From an uncultured Muribaculum sp. (GTDB lineage: Bacteria > Bacteroidota > Bacteroidia > Bacteroidales > Muribaculaceae), in the NCBI GenBank assembly GCA_910578835.1, contig CAJTSK010000008.1, positions 36,507-100,506 on the forward strand: a stretch of 64,000 bases of DNA, in the 5' to 3' direction. The position numbers were made by a program, and so were the translations under genes. The notes below the pieces were generated by a model. It did no database searches, was not told the origin of the DNA, and worked only from the letters and a program-made list of their open reading frames with translations. This document shows, in pieces, positions 25,809 through 33,725 of this stretch (the first letter of the stretch is position 1; each line of letters opens with the position of its first letter).

Positions 25809-27794
25809 TTACTTTACTGCAACCTTCACTGTTGACACAGCTCCGTCGGCAGCCACTGTCTTCACGATGTAAAGACCGGGGGCAACTGATACAGACTGTG
25901 CGCCGGCTACTGAAGCGACACGCACTCCGTTAAAGCCATATACTTCCGCTGCGACACATTCGCCGGCAATTGTAATGACACCTGCACCACCAGCCACGCT
26001 TATGCCGTTGCCATCAGCGGCAACATTGTCAATCGAAGCGGCACGCTGCGGACCGGCAATCTTCACTGCATTTTCTATAAATCCGGTAGTGTCGTTGATA
26101 AGCAGCGCGATGATGTCGATGTTGCTGCCTACCTTAACATTAGAGGGCAATGTCATAGAGTGGGTAAACTCATACTCTTTGTCCTTTTCCATCTCGGCAG
26201 GAAGAAGTCCCTTGATACCCTCGAAGGTGTCAATCTTGCGCGCCACGTCATTAAACGTCCAATTTACAGTATAAGGCAATGACTCCCAGCCACCGCATTC
26301 GCCACCCTGACCATTGTAAAAATAGTTTGTCTGCTGACCGGGTACTTTGTTTTCAGTGATTACAAATGCTATGCGATACTGTGACTTGGCAAGAGTCTCG
26401 TTCACTTCCTTGACATCGTAGACAATCTTAGCCTTTCCGCTGATTTCGAGCTTCTTCTCGGCGGCATCGACATATTTTGCCTCGATGGCTATATCGCCGA
26501 AGCCACGGTCGCCGCCAAGCAATTCAACCGCAGCAGCAAAACTTCCGGGGCTTGGGCTAACCGGCACCATGCGGTCGATTAACGCGCCGGGGAATCCGCT
26601 GACATATCCGAGCTCGGCAAGTGAATTAATATAGCTTGAAAGATTCATGGGGTCGGTAGCCGAGCCATTGCTGCTGTGGATGGCGATTCCCACGAAATCA
26701 TCGGGATAATTCTCCTCAAGATATTCCATACCCCAGATACCACGCGGACAATATCCACACCAAGTACCGGTCCATTCCTCGATAACTACGCGACGCTTGA
26801 TACCATTCTCTACGCTCTTCACATAGTCTTTGGCTGCTATGGTAGGGATTTCAAGACCATTTACCTTATTTACAGTAGCCCCTATGCTATAAACACCTTC
26901 TTTATCCACGCCTGAAAGCGAAAAAATGATATCGCCATCAGATCCCGGACGGATATTCAGAGAGGCAGTCTGCTCCTGACCATCAATACCGTCAACCGAA
27001 GTAAAACCATTTGCTGAAGTAATGGTAGAAGCACCCAGATTGACAGCAGTAACATTAACGTCAATCTTTTCACCGGGCTTCACTACAAAAGGCAAATCAT
27101 AGCCTATAGCCTCTATCCATGTAGGAAGGTTTTCTCCCTCTACGCCGACCATGATTGACAAAGGAATACCTAAATGGGCCCATTCCTCTTTATCACCATT
27201 GGTAACACCGACATTATCACAGTAAGAATTAACCGGTGTCTCATTACCATAGCAAAGCGGGTAATACGATTTGAAATTTGTCGAACGCGGCGCAACAAAC
27301 TCATATCCGACTGCAATTTCGTCGCCCGTAAACACATACGGTTCTTCAAGTACAATCTCATTTTCGCCGGGCGTAAAATTATTTCCTGAAACTGAACCGA
27401 GATTCAAAGTGACATCCTTTTCCCACAGTTTCTCACCGCCAAGTCCCTTGGTTATAAATACACGTCCGTTTTTGTCAACGGAAGAGCCCATAAAGAAGAA
27501 TATATCGGTAAGCTTTGACCCGACACACTGCTTCGCGATATGTTCAGGAATCACAACAGCCACCATATAAGTACCCGAAGTCTGGAAATTACCGGCTGTA
27601 ATATATTCGCCTAATATATAAGAACAGTCCCAACGCGATGCGGCATCAGCTTTTGCCACCTTTCTCATAGCAGGCTTTTCCCATTTTGCACTAACAGCAG
27701 CTGTCTCCGTAAGCATATCGGACTTTGCAGCTGTCATACCGCTCACGCCAAGCAACAGCGCTGCGGCAGTAAGTAAAAATTTCCTCATTAGCAT
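25809..27794 (-). CDS. Secreted Omp28-like protein with thioredoxin-type CGYC motif
   Basis: 661 residues with a cleavable signal peptide (MRKFLLTAAALLLGVSGMTA-A). The middle holds VIEEWTGTWCGYCPRG (about residues 345-360), a CxxC thioredoxin-like site followed by PRGIWGMEYLEE, as in Omp28-related outer-membrane/secreted proteins of Bacteroidota. The N-terminal 250 residues are beta-rich and unrecognised. The C-terminus (VYGFNGVRVASV...APGLYIVKT...VKVAVK) resembles the C-terminal sorting domain of type IX-like secreted proteins, so surface delivery is possible. Function is unknown; a disulfide or redox role is inferred from CxxC only. The start could be Met 1 or Met 3. Confidence 0.8.
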   Translation of the reverse strand: MLMRKFLLTAAALLLGVSGMTAAKSDMLTETAAVSAKWEKPAMRKVAKADAASRWDCSYILGEYITAGNFQTSGTYMVAVVIPEHIAKQCVGSKLTDIFFFMGSSVDKNGRVFITKGLGGEKLWEKDVTLNLGSVSGNNFTPGENEIVLEEPYVFTGDEIAVGYEFVAPRSTNFKSYYPLCYGNETPVNSYCDNVGVTNGDKEEWAHLGIPLSIMVGVEGENLPTWIEAIGYDLPFVVKPGEKIDVNVTAVNLGASTITSANGFTSVDGIDGQEQTASLNIRPGSDGDIIFSLSGVDKEGVYSIGATVNKVNGLEIPTIAAKDYVKSVENGIKRRVVIEEWTGTWCGYCPRGIWGMEYLEENYPDDFVGIAIHSSNGSATDPMNLSSYINSLAELGYVSGFPGALIDRMVPVSPSPGSFAAAVELLGGDRGFGDIAIEAKYVDAAEKKLEISGKAKIVYDVKEVNETLAKSQYRIAFVITENKVPGQQTNYFYNGQGGECGGWESLPYTVNWTFNDVARKIDTFEGIKGLLPAEMEKDKEYEFTHSMTLPSNVKVGSNIDIIALLINDTTGFIENAVKIAGPQRAASIDNVAADGNGISVAGGAGVITIAGECVAAEVYGFNGVRVASVAGAQSVSVAPGLYIVKTVAADGAVSTVKVAVK

Positions 27795-27837
27795 ATTATT
27801 TAAGTGATTTATTTGACAAAAAATTACATTCCCGATG

Positions 27838-27845
27838 CAAATATA
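27838..27845 (-). promoter_or_regulatory. -7 element (TATATTTG) before the Omp28-like gene
   Basis: An exact TAnnTTTG on the - strand, 44 bases upstream of the ATG. The only upstream TTTG is about 15 bases away, shorter than the usual 19-21. Confidence 0.4.
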
Positions 27846-27939
27846 CTACTTTTCTCAATCCAAATTAAGTTTCAATACGTTATATTTACAGTTAACTGAC
27901 CCAAATTATAGAAATTTGTTCAAAAAAAATAACGCTATT

Positions 27940-28491
27940 ATGAAACGTCTGTCTTTAATCATCGTAGCCGTCATGGCTCTCATCACCTCATGCGCAACGC
28001 TTACTCCCGAGCAGAAAGCGGCAAAGGAAGCGCAGAAAGTTATCGAGGCGCGTCAGGACTCCATCAATCACCTCCTTGCCGTGAAAGCCTTGAACGACAT
28101 GGATTTTGTACTGGAAGCCGACCGCCTCATATTTAAGCGCGGCAGACCGGCATATGTATCATCGGTAACCAATTTCATATCGTCGGTCAACGGCACCACT
28201 ACCGTACAGGTGGCACCGTTTAACGCAGGAGGACCCAACGGCGTGGGTGGTGTCACAGTCGAAGGCAAAGCATCCAACATCAAGAAATCGCAAGAAAAGA
28301 ACGGCTCTTACACACTATCAATGAGCGTTATCGGCAACGGCATATCGGCTGTAATCACAATTACAGTGACTCCGGGCACCGACCGCGCAACCGCAGTCGT
28401 GACCCCAAACTTCAGTTCCAACCGAGTAACGCTTGAGGGTACACTTTATCCCTCAGCGTCAAGCAACGTCTACAAAGGACGCTCATTTTGA
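27940..28491 (+). CDS. DUF4251-domain lipoprotein
   Basis: 183 residues from the ATG at 27940 (MKRLSLIIVAVMALITSC). The signal peptide and Cys at about 18 mark a lipoprotein; the longer in-frame extension to 27835 has no signal-peptide character and is rejected. DUF4251 signature: DFVLEADRLIFKRGRPAYV, SVTNFISSVNGTTTVQVAPFNAGGPNGVGGVTVEG in pieces, and a beta-sandwich ending. The family is restricted mostly to Bacteroidota and has no known activity. Its last 9 bases overlap the convergent folB gene. Confidence 0.88.
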   Translation: MKRLSLIIVAVMALITSCATLTPEQKAAKEAQKVIEARQDSINHLLAVKALNDMDFVLEADRLIFKRGRPAYVSSVTNFISSVNGTTTVQVAPFNAGGPNGVGGVTVEGKASNIKKSQEKNGSYTLSMSVIGNGISAVITITVTPGTDRATAVVTPNFSSNRVTLEGTLYPSASSNVYKGRSF

Positions 28492-28857
28492 CGCACAGCC
28501 GCCCCATGCGAGGCTCACCGCCGCCGCGGCAAGCTGTGCCGTCACCGGAGGGGTGAGCTTCGCTATCCTTATATAACCGCCGGTCACAGAGTCCCAGCGA
28601 CTTGATATACGGCGGTAAATCCTGCCCGCTACATGTTCAAGCAATGCCGACGGGATATCCACCTCCTTCTGAATGAGAGCTATAAGCTCGGCATAGTTTA
28701 GCGTATTGTCAATAGAGTCGGAATCGATATCCCAAGGGAAATCGACTTTTACCGTCACCTCAAAGTCGTTGCCCACCTTGCGTTCCTGCTCCAATACTCC
28801 ATGAAACGCCCTCACCTTCAACCTGTCTATCTCGACTGATGTCACCATATTATCCAT
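28483..28857 (-). CDS. folB: Dihydroneopterin aldolase
   Basis: Cleaves 7,8-dihydroneopterin to 6-hydroxymethyl-dihydropterin in folate synthesis. 124 residues, T-fold octamer. Motifs: IDRLKVRAFHGVLEQERKVGN (the FHGV..QE..G signature), the helix LNYAELIALIQKEV, SALLEHVAGRI and a final VRIAKLTPP-like strand (YIRIAKLTPPV). Substrate-binding Glu (LEQE) and the catalytic Lys (IAKLTPP) are present. The ATG at 28857 or 28848 could be used. The 3' end overlaps the convergent DUF4251 gene. Confidence 0.93.
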   Translation of the reverse strand: MDNMVTSVEIDRLKVRAFHGVLEQERKVGNDFEVTVKVDFPWDIDSDSIDNTLNYAELIALIQKEVDIPSALLEHVAGRIYRRISSRWDSVTGGYIRIAKLTPPVTAQLAAAAVSLAWGGCASK

Positions 28858-28891
28858 AATTGCGCGAAGATAATCATTTATTTACATAAAG

Positions 28892-28923
28892 GCACAAAAA
28901 AAATCGTGAGATGTATCACGATT
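28892..28923 (-). terminator. Terminator of the two-peptide transcript
   Basis: On the - strand AATCGTGA (28923-28916) pairs with TCACGATT (28909-28902) around a 6-base loop and is followed by an eight-T run (part of the stem arm included). It lies 53 bases after the 21-codon ORF. Confidence 0.85.
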
Positions 28924-28975
28924 CTCTAATAACTTAATTTACTCCATTCTTTCTTGTGTCTTACGACCCAAGTCT

Positions 28976-29041
28976 TTACTTGTACATCTCTGATGCTGCT
29001 TCAAAGTACCAAGTAAGTACTTTCTTAAAAAACTTCTTCAT
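28976..29041 (-). CDS. 21-residue amphipathic peptide (second ORF of the small-protein transcript)
   Basis: ATG at 29041, TAA at 28976-28978, encoding MKKFFKKVLTWYFEAASEM then YK. The N-terminal half is cationic/aromatic and would form an amphipathic helix. An A/G-rich stretch (GAAATTAAAAAGAAAAAG) precedes the start, as in many Bacteroidota ribosome-loading regions. Its beginning resembles residues 4-15 of the upstream 39-codon ORF (MIKFFKEGVNSY), which suggests related peptides. It lies inside a transcript bounded by a promoter and a terminator, with no other gene there. No family is recognised and translation is inferred. Confidence 0.5.
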   Translation of the reverse strand: MKKFFKKVLTWYFEAASEMYK

Positions 29042-29145
29042 AACACTTTTTCTTTTTAATTTCCTAAAACATTCTTTCTAACCTTTTAATGTCTGCCGCG
29101 ATGACCAACAAGCTTCGGGCGGCCGACCTACCGGTGAAAACCCTA

Positions 29146-29265
29146 CTAATTTTCTTCGTCAAACATGGGAGTGCAGTCGCCGGTAATCCTGAACAACTGG
29201 TGGTCACTCATGTTTTTTACGTATGAATTAACACCTTCTTTAAAAAACTTAATCATCTTGTTCAT
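29146..29265 (-). CDS. 39-residue small protein (first ORF of the small-protein transcript)
   Basis: ATG at 29265, TAG at 29146-29148. It encodes MNKMIKFFKEGVNSYVKN, MSDHQLFRITGDCTPMFDEEN. The first half is a likely amphipathic helix, the second half is acidic with a single Cys. It follows a promoter (TAACTTTG with ATTG 21 bases upstream) by about 75 bases, and a second tiny ORF and a strong terminator follow. The 760-base interval between folB and the GlmU-like gene has no other coding content, so this is the best explanation of the transcript. No known family is recognised. Confidence 0.55.
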   Translation of the reverse strand: MNKMIKFFKEGVNSYVKNMSDHQLFRITGDCTPMFDEEN

Positions 29266-29293
29266 GACTATAAAGTTTTAGTTAATATTTAAT

Positions 29294-29315
29294 CGAGGTC
29301 AATATCATCACCTCG
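29294..29315 (-). promoter_or_regulatory. Hairpin in the leader of the small-protein transcript
   Basis: CGAGGT (29294-29299) pairs with ACCTCG (29310-29315) across a 10-base loop, between the predicted transcript start (about 29338) and the first ORF at 29265. No T tract, so a stabilising or regulatory leader stem is more likely than termination. Confidence 0.4.
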
Positions 29316-29344
29316 TTCACTACTATATACAACTAAACACAGTG

Positions 29345-29377
29345 CAAAGTTAGATGTTTTTCAACGAAATATGCAAT
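29345..29377 (-). promoter_or_regulatory. Promoter of the two-peptide transcript
   Basis: - strand -7 TAACTTTG (29352-29345) with ATTG (29377-29374) 21 bases upstream, one mismatch to TTTG. Confidence 0.6.
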
Positions 29378-29580
29378 AAAACTATGTTTTTTAACATATA
29401 AAATTAGCTACATATCTAATTTACAGCTACTTAATTTTGACGATTTTCCGGCGTTAAATCCTCACAAAACATGCATATATGCATAAATATACAGACATTT
29501 ACTGTCTAAACCGTGCTGCCGGAACTATCTTCACCAACAATCACGAGCTGATTGCAGCTATATCCTTAACAAAATTTTAC

Positions 29581-29588
29581 TACCTTTG
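29581..29588 (+). promoter_or_regulatory. -7 element (TACCTTTG) of the GlmU-like gene
   Basis: An exact TAnnTTTG match 33 bases before the ATG at 29621. No clear -33 TTTG. Confidence 0.5.
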
Positions 29589-29620
29589 CATAAAATACTT
29601 CTAATAAAAAGCATAATATC

Positions 29621-30802
29621 ATGGCACGTAATATCATCCTATTCGATAACCCCGAGCTGCGGGAAAATCTTCTCCCCATCACTTTCACACGCCCGATAGC
29701 CGACATACGTTTCGGCATAATGACCATACGTGAGAAATGGAAAAAAGCACTACCAGGCACATACTCATACTCGACAGTCGAATATCTGTCGCCAAAATTC
29801 CCAATTAAAGAAGAGAATACCAACGACGACTATTATATCGCCGGCAACGTATGCCCTTCCCCTTCTCTCGTCAAATTACTCGAAACCATCCCCTCAGCAA
29901 CCGCAATAAAATCGGGTGACATGATTGTCGCTCACCGTGGCAAGCATTACGACAACGAAGTGGAGCTTGACGAAGCCCCCCTTGCCATAAAGACGCTCCC
30001 CGACATATTCATGCTCAACGAGCAAGCGCTTGCCGCCGACTACACCGCGCTGACCGAGGGTCGCACCTCACAGCCTCTAAGCCCGACATGTACCCTGATA
30101 GGCTCGCCCACCCTTCCCGACGGCTCGCCGGCGATATTCATCGAGGAGGGGGCTACCGTAGAAGGCGCGATGCTCAATGTGACCCACGGACCTATCTACA
30201 TCGGTAAGCATGCAGAAATAATGGAAGGCTCATGCGTTAGAGGTCCGCTCGCACTTTGTGAACATTCCTATATAAATATGGGCACAAAGGTATATGGCGC
30301 CACCACCATAGGACCATACTGCAAAGTGGGCGGAGAGCTTAACAACGTCGTGATGATAGGCTACAGCAACAAGGCGCATGACGGATTTTTAGGCAATGCC
30401 GTCATCGGCGAATGGTGTAATCTCGGCGCAAACTGCGTTGCATCAAACCTAAAAAACGACTATTCGGAAATAAAGTTATGGAACTATCCCGCCCACCGCT
30501 TCCTGCGTACCGGCCTGCAATTCTGCGGACTAATCATGGGCGACCACACCAAGGCAGGTATCAACACCATGTTTAACACCGCCACCGTGGTAGGAGTGGG
30601 TTGCAACATCCACGGGTCAGGATTTCCGCGCAATTTCGTGGCATCATTCAGCGAAGGCGGTGCGTCAGGATTCAACGACGTGTCGCTATCAAAGTTTTTT
30701 GATATCGCACGCCGTGTAATGGCGCGCCGGCATGTAGAGCTGACCGAGACCGATATCGAGATATTCAACTCTATCTACAATATCGCCGAAACCTATAAGT
30801 AA
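29621..30802 (+). CDS. GlmU-like sugar nucleotidyltransferase/acyltransferase
   Basis: 393 residues. A reduced N-terminal nucleotidyltransferase-like domain (RNIILFDNPELRENLLPITFTRPIADIRFGI) is followed by a left-handed beta-helix with hexapeptide repeats from about residue 175 (IFIEEGATVEGAMLNVTHGPIYIG, then GPYCKVGGELNNVVMIGYSNKAHDGFLGNAVIGEWCNLG). This is the Bacteroidota form proposed to replace GlmU, making UDP-GlcNAc from GlcN-1-P by acetyl transfer and uridylylation (established for the family only by similarity). No classical GXGTRM loop is present at the N-terminus. The 3' end lies 1 base from the convergent DUF4249 gene. Confidence 0.85.
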   Translation: MARNIILFDNPELRENLLPITFTRPIADIRFGIMTIREKWKKALPGTYSYSTVEYLSPKFPIKEENTNDDYYIAGNVCPSPSLVKLLETIPSATAIKSGDMIVAHRGKHYDNEVELDEAPLAIKTLPDIFMLNEQALAADYTALTEGRTSQPLSPTCTLIGSPTLPDGSPAIFIEEGATVEGAMLNVTHGPIYIGKHAEIMEGSCVRGPLALCEHSYINMGTKVYGATTIGPYCKVGGELNNVVMIGYSNKAHDGFLGNAVIGEWCNLGANCVASNLKNDYSEIKLWNYPAHRFLRTGLQFCGLIMGDHTKAGINTMFNTATVVGVGCNIHGSGFPRNFVASFSEGGASGFNDVSLSKFFDIARRVMARRHVELTETDIEIFNSIYNIAETYK

Positions 30803-30803
30803 T

Positions 30804-31643
30804 TTACGGGATAAGGAGCGTGTAACGTGACACACCTTGCGCGCTCCACACCCCGTAACCACCGGTAACATTGGAGCGAAGATTGCCTGCCGACGACACA
30901 AACTGATTGCCGCCAAACGCCACCACATCATCGTAATCAAACCAAAAATCATAGACCTCCGGCGTAATCGTGCAAAGGGCAACTTCCACCACGTCGCCCG
31001 ACTTGAAATAGGGGCTGAATACACCGTCGGCAGTGTCAGTCTTAGGTGCAAACACAGGTACTTTCACCTCATCGCCCGAGCCGTCGGTCTTGACTGTGCC
31101 CATAAACGACGGCAGGAAGCCCCCGCGTCCCCGGTTGCACCGGGTAATTATGTGATAATATCGCTCACCGCGCACCGGCAAAAAAGTCATCGACATCTCA
31201 TATTGCAATCCGGAGCCGTCAACCGGAGCAGCGTCAACAGCTATAATGCGTGCTTTCTCAGGCATGGTGCATGATGACTCGACCGACATGCCGCCGTAGG
31301 TAGCCGTAATATGATAAGTTTTCCCCGGTTTGCCACGCATGTCAAATGTACGATAGATATAAGGAGGGAAATAATTTTCATCGGTAGTTCCGGTCATCAC
31401 CACTTCACGCTCCCCGTCGGAAATCGTGACCTTGCCCCAACGCACAAGGCAGTCAGATACCGGGGTAGCCTGTGACACATCAGGCGCAATCGTCTTTGTA
31501 AGAATAACCACAGGGAAGCCATCGGAGTCAATCCAGCCCTCAACGACAAGCGACGGCGACGACACTTCGGTCGAAGTGTCACATCCGGCTATCACAAGCC
31601 CACTGACTATGGCGCCAAACAAGTATAACAGTATCTTTTTCAT
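30804..31643 (-). CDS. DUF4249-domain lipoprotein paired with a TonB-dependent receptor
   Basis: 279 residues. The signal peptide ends LVIAGC-DT (Cys about 21), a lipoprotein. The first strand LVVEGWIDSDGFPVVILTKT and the pattern of Ig-like strands match DUF4249, a family usually encoded directly after a TonB-dependent receptor in Bacteroidota and assumed to be its surface partner. Here its ATG shares one base with the receptor stop (TAATG), so the two are translationally coupled. The ligand is unknown. Confidence 0.88.
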   Translation of the reverse strand: MKKILLYLFGAIVSGLVIAGCDTSTEVSSPSLVVEGWIDSDGFPVVILTKTIAPDVSQATPVSDCLVRWGKVTISDGEREVVMTGTTDENYFPPYIYRTFDMRGKPGKTYHITATYGGMSVESSCTMPEKARIIAVDAAPVDGSGLQYEMSMTFLPVRGERYYHIITRCNRGRGGFLPSFMGTVKTDGSGDEVKVPVFAPKTDTADGVFSPYFKSGDVVEVALCTITPEVYDFWFDYDDVVAFGGNQFVSSAGNLRSNVTGGYGVWSAQGVSRYTLLIP

Positions 31644-33715
31644 TAAAACTCAACAGTATAGCTTATAGAAGGCATGAAACGGTAAAGCGATGTCACCTCT
31701 TTACGACAAAACATATTGTCATCGACATTATAGCTATAGGTCACCATGTCGACATTACGATGTCCGTAAGCGTTAAGAAGCGACACATTGACAAAGTGCC
31801 TTAACGGCAGCCACTTATCACTGCGAAATGAATAAGTAGCCGACAAGTCAAGCCGATGATATGCGGGAAGGTTGCCCGAATTGCGCTTGCCGTAATCCAT
31901 TAACACATTTTCCCCTACGACATATAATGCCTTGATAGGAGTGACAGGACGTCCCGTAGCATAAGCAAACACCGCAGAGACCGACCAATGAGTATCCACC
32001 ATGTAACGCGCGAAAAGATTCACCGAATGTCGAAGCTCTGTCGACGCTGTAACCCAGCCAGTAATATTGTCAAAACGACGGCGCGCTATCCCGTAGGCGT
32101 AAGCAGCCGAGCCGGTAAGCTTCCCGGTGTTTTTGGTCAGCATCACGTCAATCCCGCAGTTATAACCTTTGCCTGTCAAGATATTGTCACGCGTCACATA
32201 TCCGTCGTCAAGCAATCCGAGCAGATAGCCGTCATACTCCGCGCATCCGCGTAGCCGCTTGTAATAAATATCAGTGGAAAAAGTATATCCCCCTCCACAA
32301 AACGACTTGTTGTAATTAACAGCCGCCGACAATGCCCTTTGAGCGGGCAGCCCGACGGTCGAACCAATCCAGAAATTGGACGACATACCTATTTCAGAGA
32401 ATCCCACCTGATGAAGAGTCTGCGTATAGCTCGCCAGTTGCAGCGTAATCTGTCCCCATCGCCGGCTTAACGACGCAGTAACCGACGGGTCGGCAAAAAT
32501 ACGGCGGTAAAGTGCCTGATGATAGCCGGTAAGCCTCACCCCCGCCGACAGCAATACGCAAGAGCCGAGTTTTCTGTAAACCTCGCCAAATAACGCCGCT
32601 TCCTCGCCATGTTCCTTTACCGGTCGGGAATCTGATGTCATATTATATCCCGACACATCGGTCCACTGAGGGATAACGCGGTTTAACGCCACAGCATATC
32701 CCGCCTTGACGCGCCAAAGTGAATCAAGCGTCAGGTCTACGACACCGCTGACCGACAACTGCCCTATTTCCGACGGCAAGTGAAGCCCCATCTGCGGCAT
32801 GTCGAGCGACAGACGGTTGGTAAATCCGGAATAATATACCGAATTTTGCATAGAGCCGCCAGGCATGGCATGTTCCCACTTCACCGCACCCGCGATATTG
32901 CCCCACTTCATCTCGGTATCGAGCACATAGGCATCGTCAATCACTTTTAGATGGTCGGAGTTAAGAAAGAAATCGGCGGTAACCTTGTCATATGAAGTCG
33001 GGGTCCAAACCCCGGTGACCGACACATCGCTTAGATTATATCTTATCTCCGAAGACTTACCGCGCAATAGACTGCCATAAAGGTCATTGATATAAGAAAT
33101 ACGCGCCGAAGCCGTGATGTCAAAGTTGCGGCTTACCGGGACACCAACTGATATGCCGGAGGAAATCACGCCCACATTCAAAGTCCCGCACACACGCTCA
33201 TATTTTCCCTTCCTCACCGACATATCGACAAGCGCCCCGACTCGCGACGGCATCGAGCGGTCATGAATAGCCTTTTCAAGCTTCACTACAGGATAATGAA
33301 AGGGAGTGACCACTGAAAATATACCGCCGAAATGGTATGGGAAGAAGAGAGGAATACCGTTGATGCGGAACAGCGTATGGGAATAATCGCCGCCCTGCAC
33401 AGAGAGTCCCGAACCATAGTCGCTGCCTGCAGTGACACCCGGTAGTAATTTCAGGTAGCCGATGGCATCAGCCTCGCCCAACGAACGCAAAGTCCTTCCG
33501 GCTACAGCAGCATCGACGGTCAACGAGCCGTCATCGCCTAACCGGGTTGTGCGCAATGACGTAGCCACGACCTCGATTTCCCCCAATTCCACGCTGTCGA
33601 CAGGCGCAACAGCCCGGGCTTGCATGGTCATCGCCCCCGCAAAAGCCGACAAGAGCGACATGCCCTTTAAGGGCACACCGCTCAAATATCGAAAGAATAG
33701 TGAAATCGCGTCCAA
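31643..33715 (-). CDS. TonB-dependent outer-membrane receptor
   Basis: 690 residues. After a signal-peptide region (MSLLSAFAGAMTMQARA) there is a TonB-box-like start (VELGEIEVVATSLR), a plug domain with IGYLKLLPGVTAGSDYGSGLSVQGGDYSHTLFRINGIPLF in consecutive pieces, and a 22-strand barrel ending in an aromatic residue (SISYTVEF). No N-terminal carboxypeptidase-like domain and no SusD gene nearby, so it is not a polysaccharide-locus SusC. It sits between a lipoprotein gene (10-base gap) and the DUF4249 lipoprotein (1-base overlap). Substrate unknown: siderophore, cofactor or peptide are all possible. Confidence 0.9.
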   Translation of the reverse strand: MDAISLFFRYLSGVPLKGMSLLSAFAGAMTMQARAVAPVDSVELGEIEVVATSLRTTRLGDDGSLTVDAAVAGRTLRSLGEADAIGYLKLLPGVTAGSDYGSGLSVQGGDYSHTLFRINGIPLFFPYHFGGIFSVVTPFHYPVVKLEKAIHDRSMPSRVGALVDMSVRKGKYERVCGTLNVGVISSGISVGVPVSRNFDITASARISYINDLYGSLLRGKSSEIRYNLSDVSVTGVWTPTSYDKVTADFFLNSDHLKVIDDAYVLDTEMKWGNIAGAVKWEHAMPGGSMQNSVYYSGFTNRLSLDMPQMGLHLPSEIGQLSVSGVVDLTLDSLWRVKAGYAVALNRVIPQWTDVSGYNMTSDSRPVKEHGEEAALFGEVYRKLGSCVLLSAGVRLTGYHQALYRRIFADPSVTASLSRRWGQITLQLASYTQTLHQVGFSEIGMSSNFWIGSTVGLPAQRALSAAVNYNKSFCGGGYTFSTDIYYKRLRGCAEYDGYLLGLLDDGYVTRDNILTGKGYNCGIDVMLTKNTGKLTGSAAYAYGIARRRFDNITGWVTASTELRHSVNLFARYMVDTHWSVSAVFAYATGRPVTPIKALYVVGENVLMDYGKRNSGNLPAYHRLDLSATYSFRSDKWLPLRHFVNVSLLNAYGHRNVDMVTYSYNVDDNMFCRKEVTSLYRFMPSISYTVEF

Positions 33716-33725
33716 TTAACGTTGC

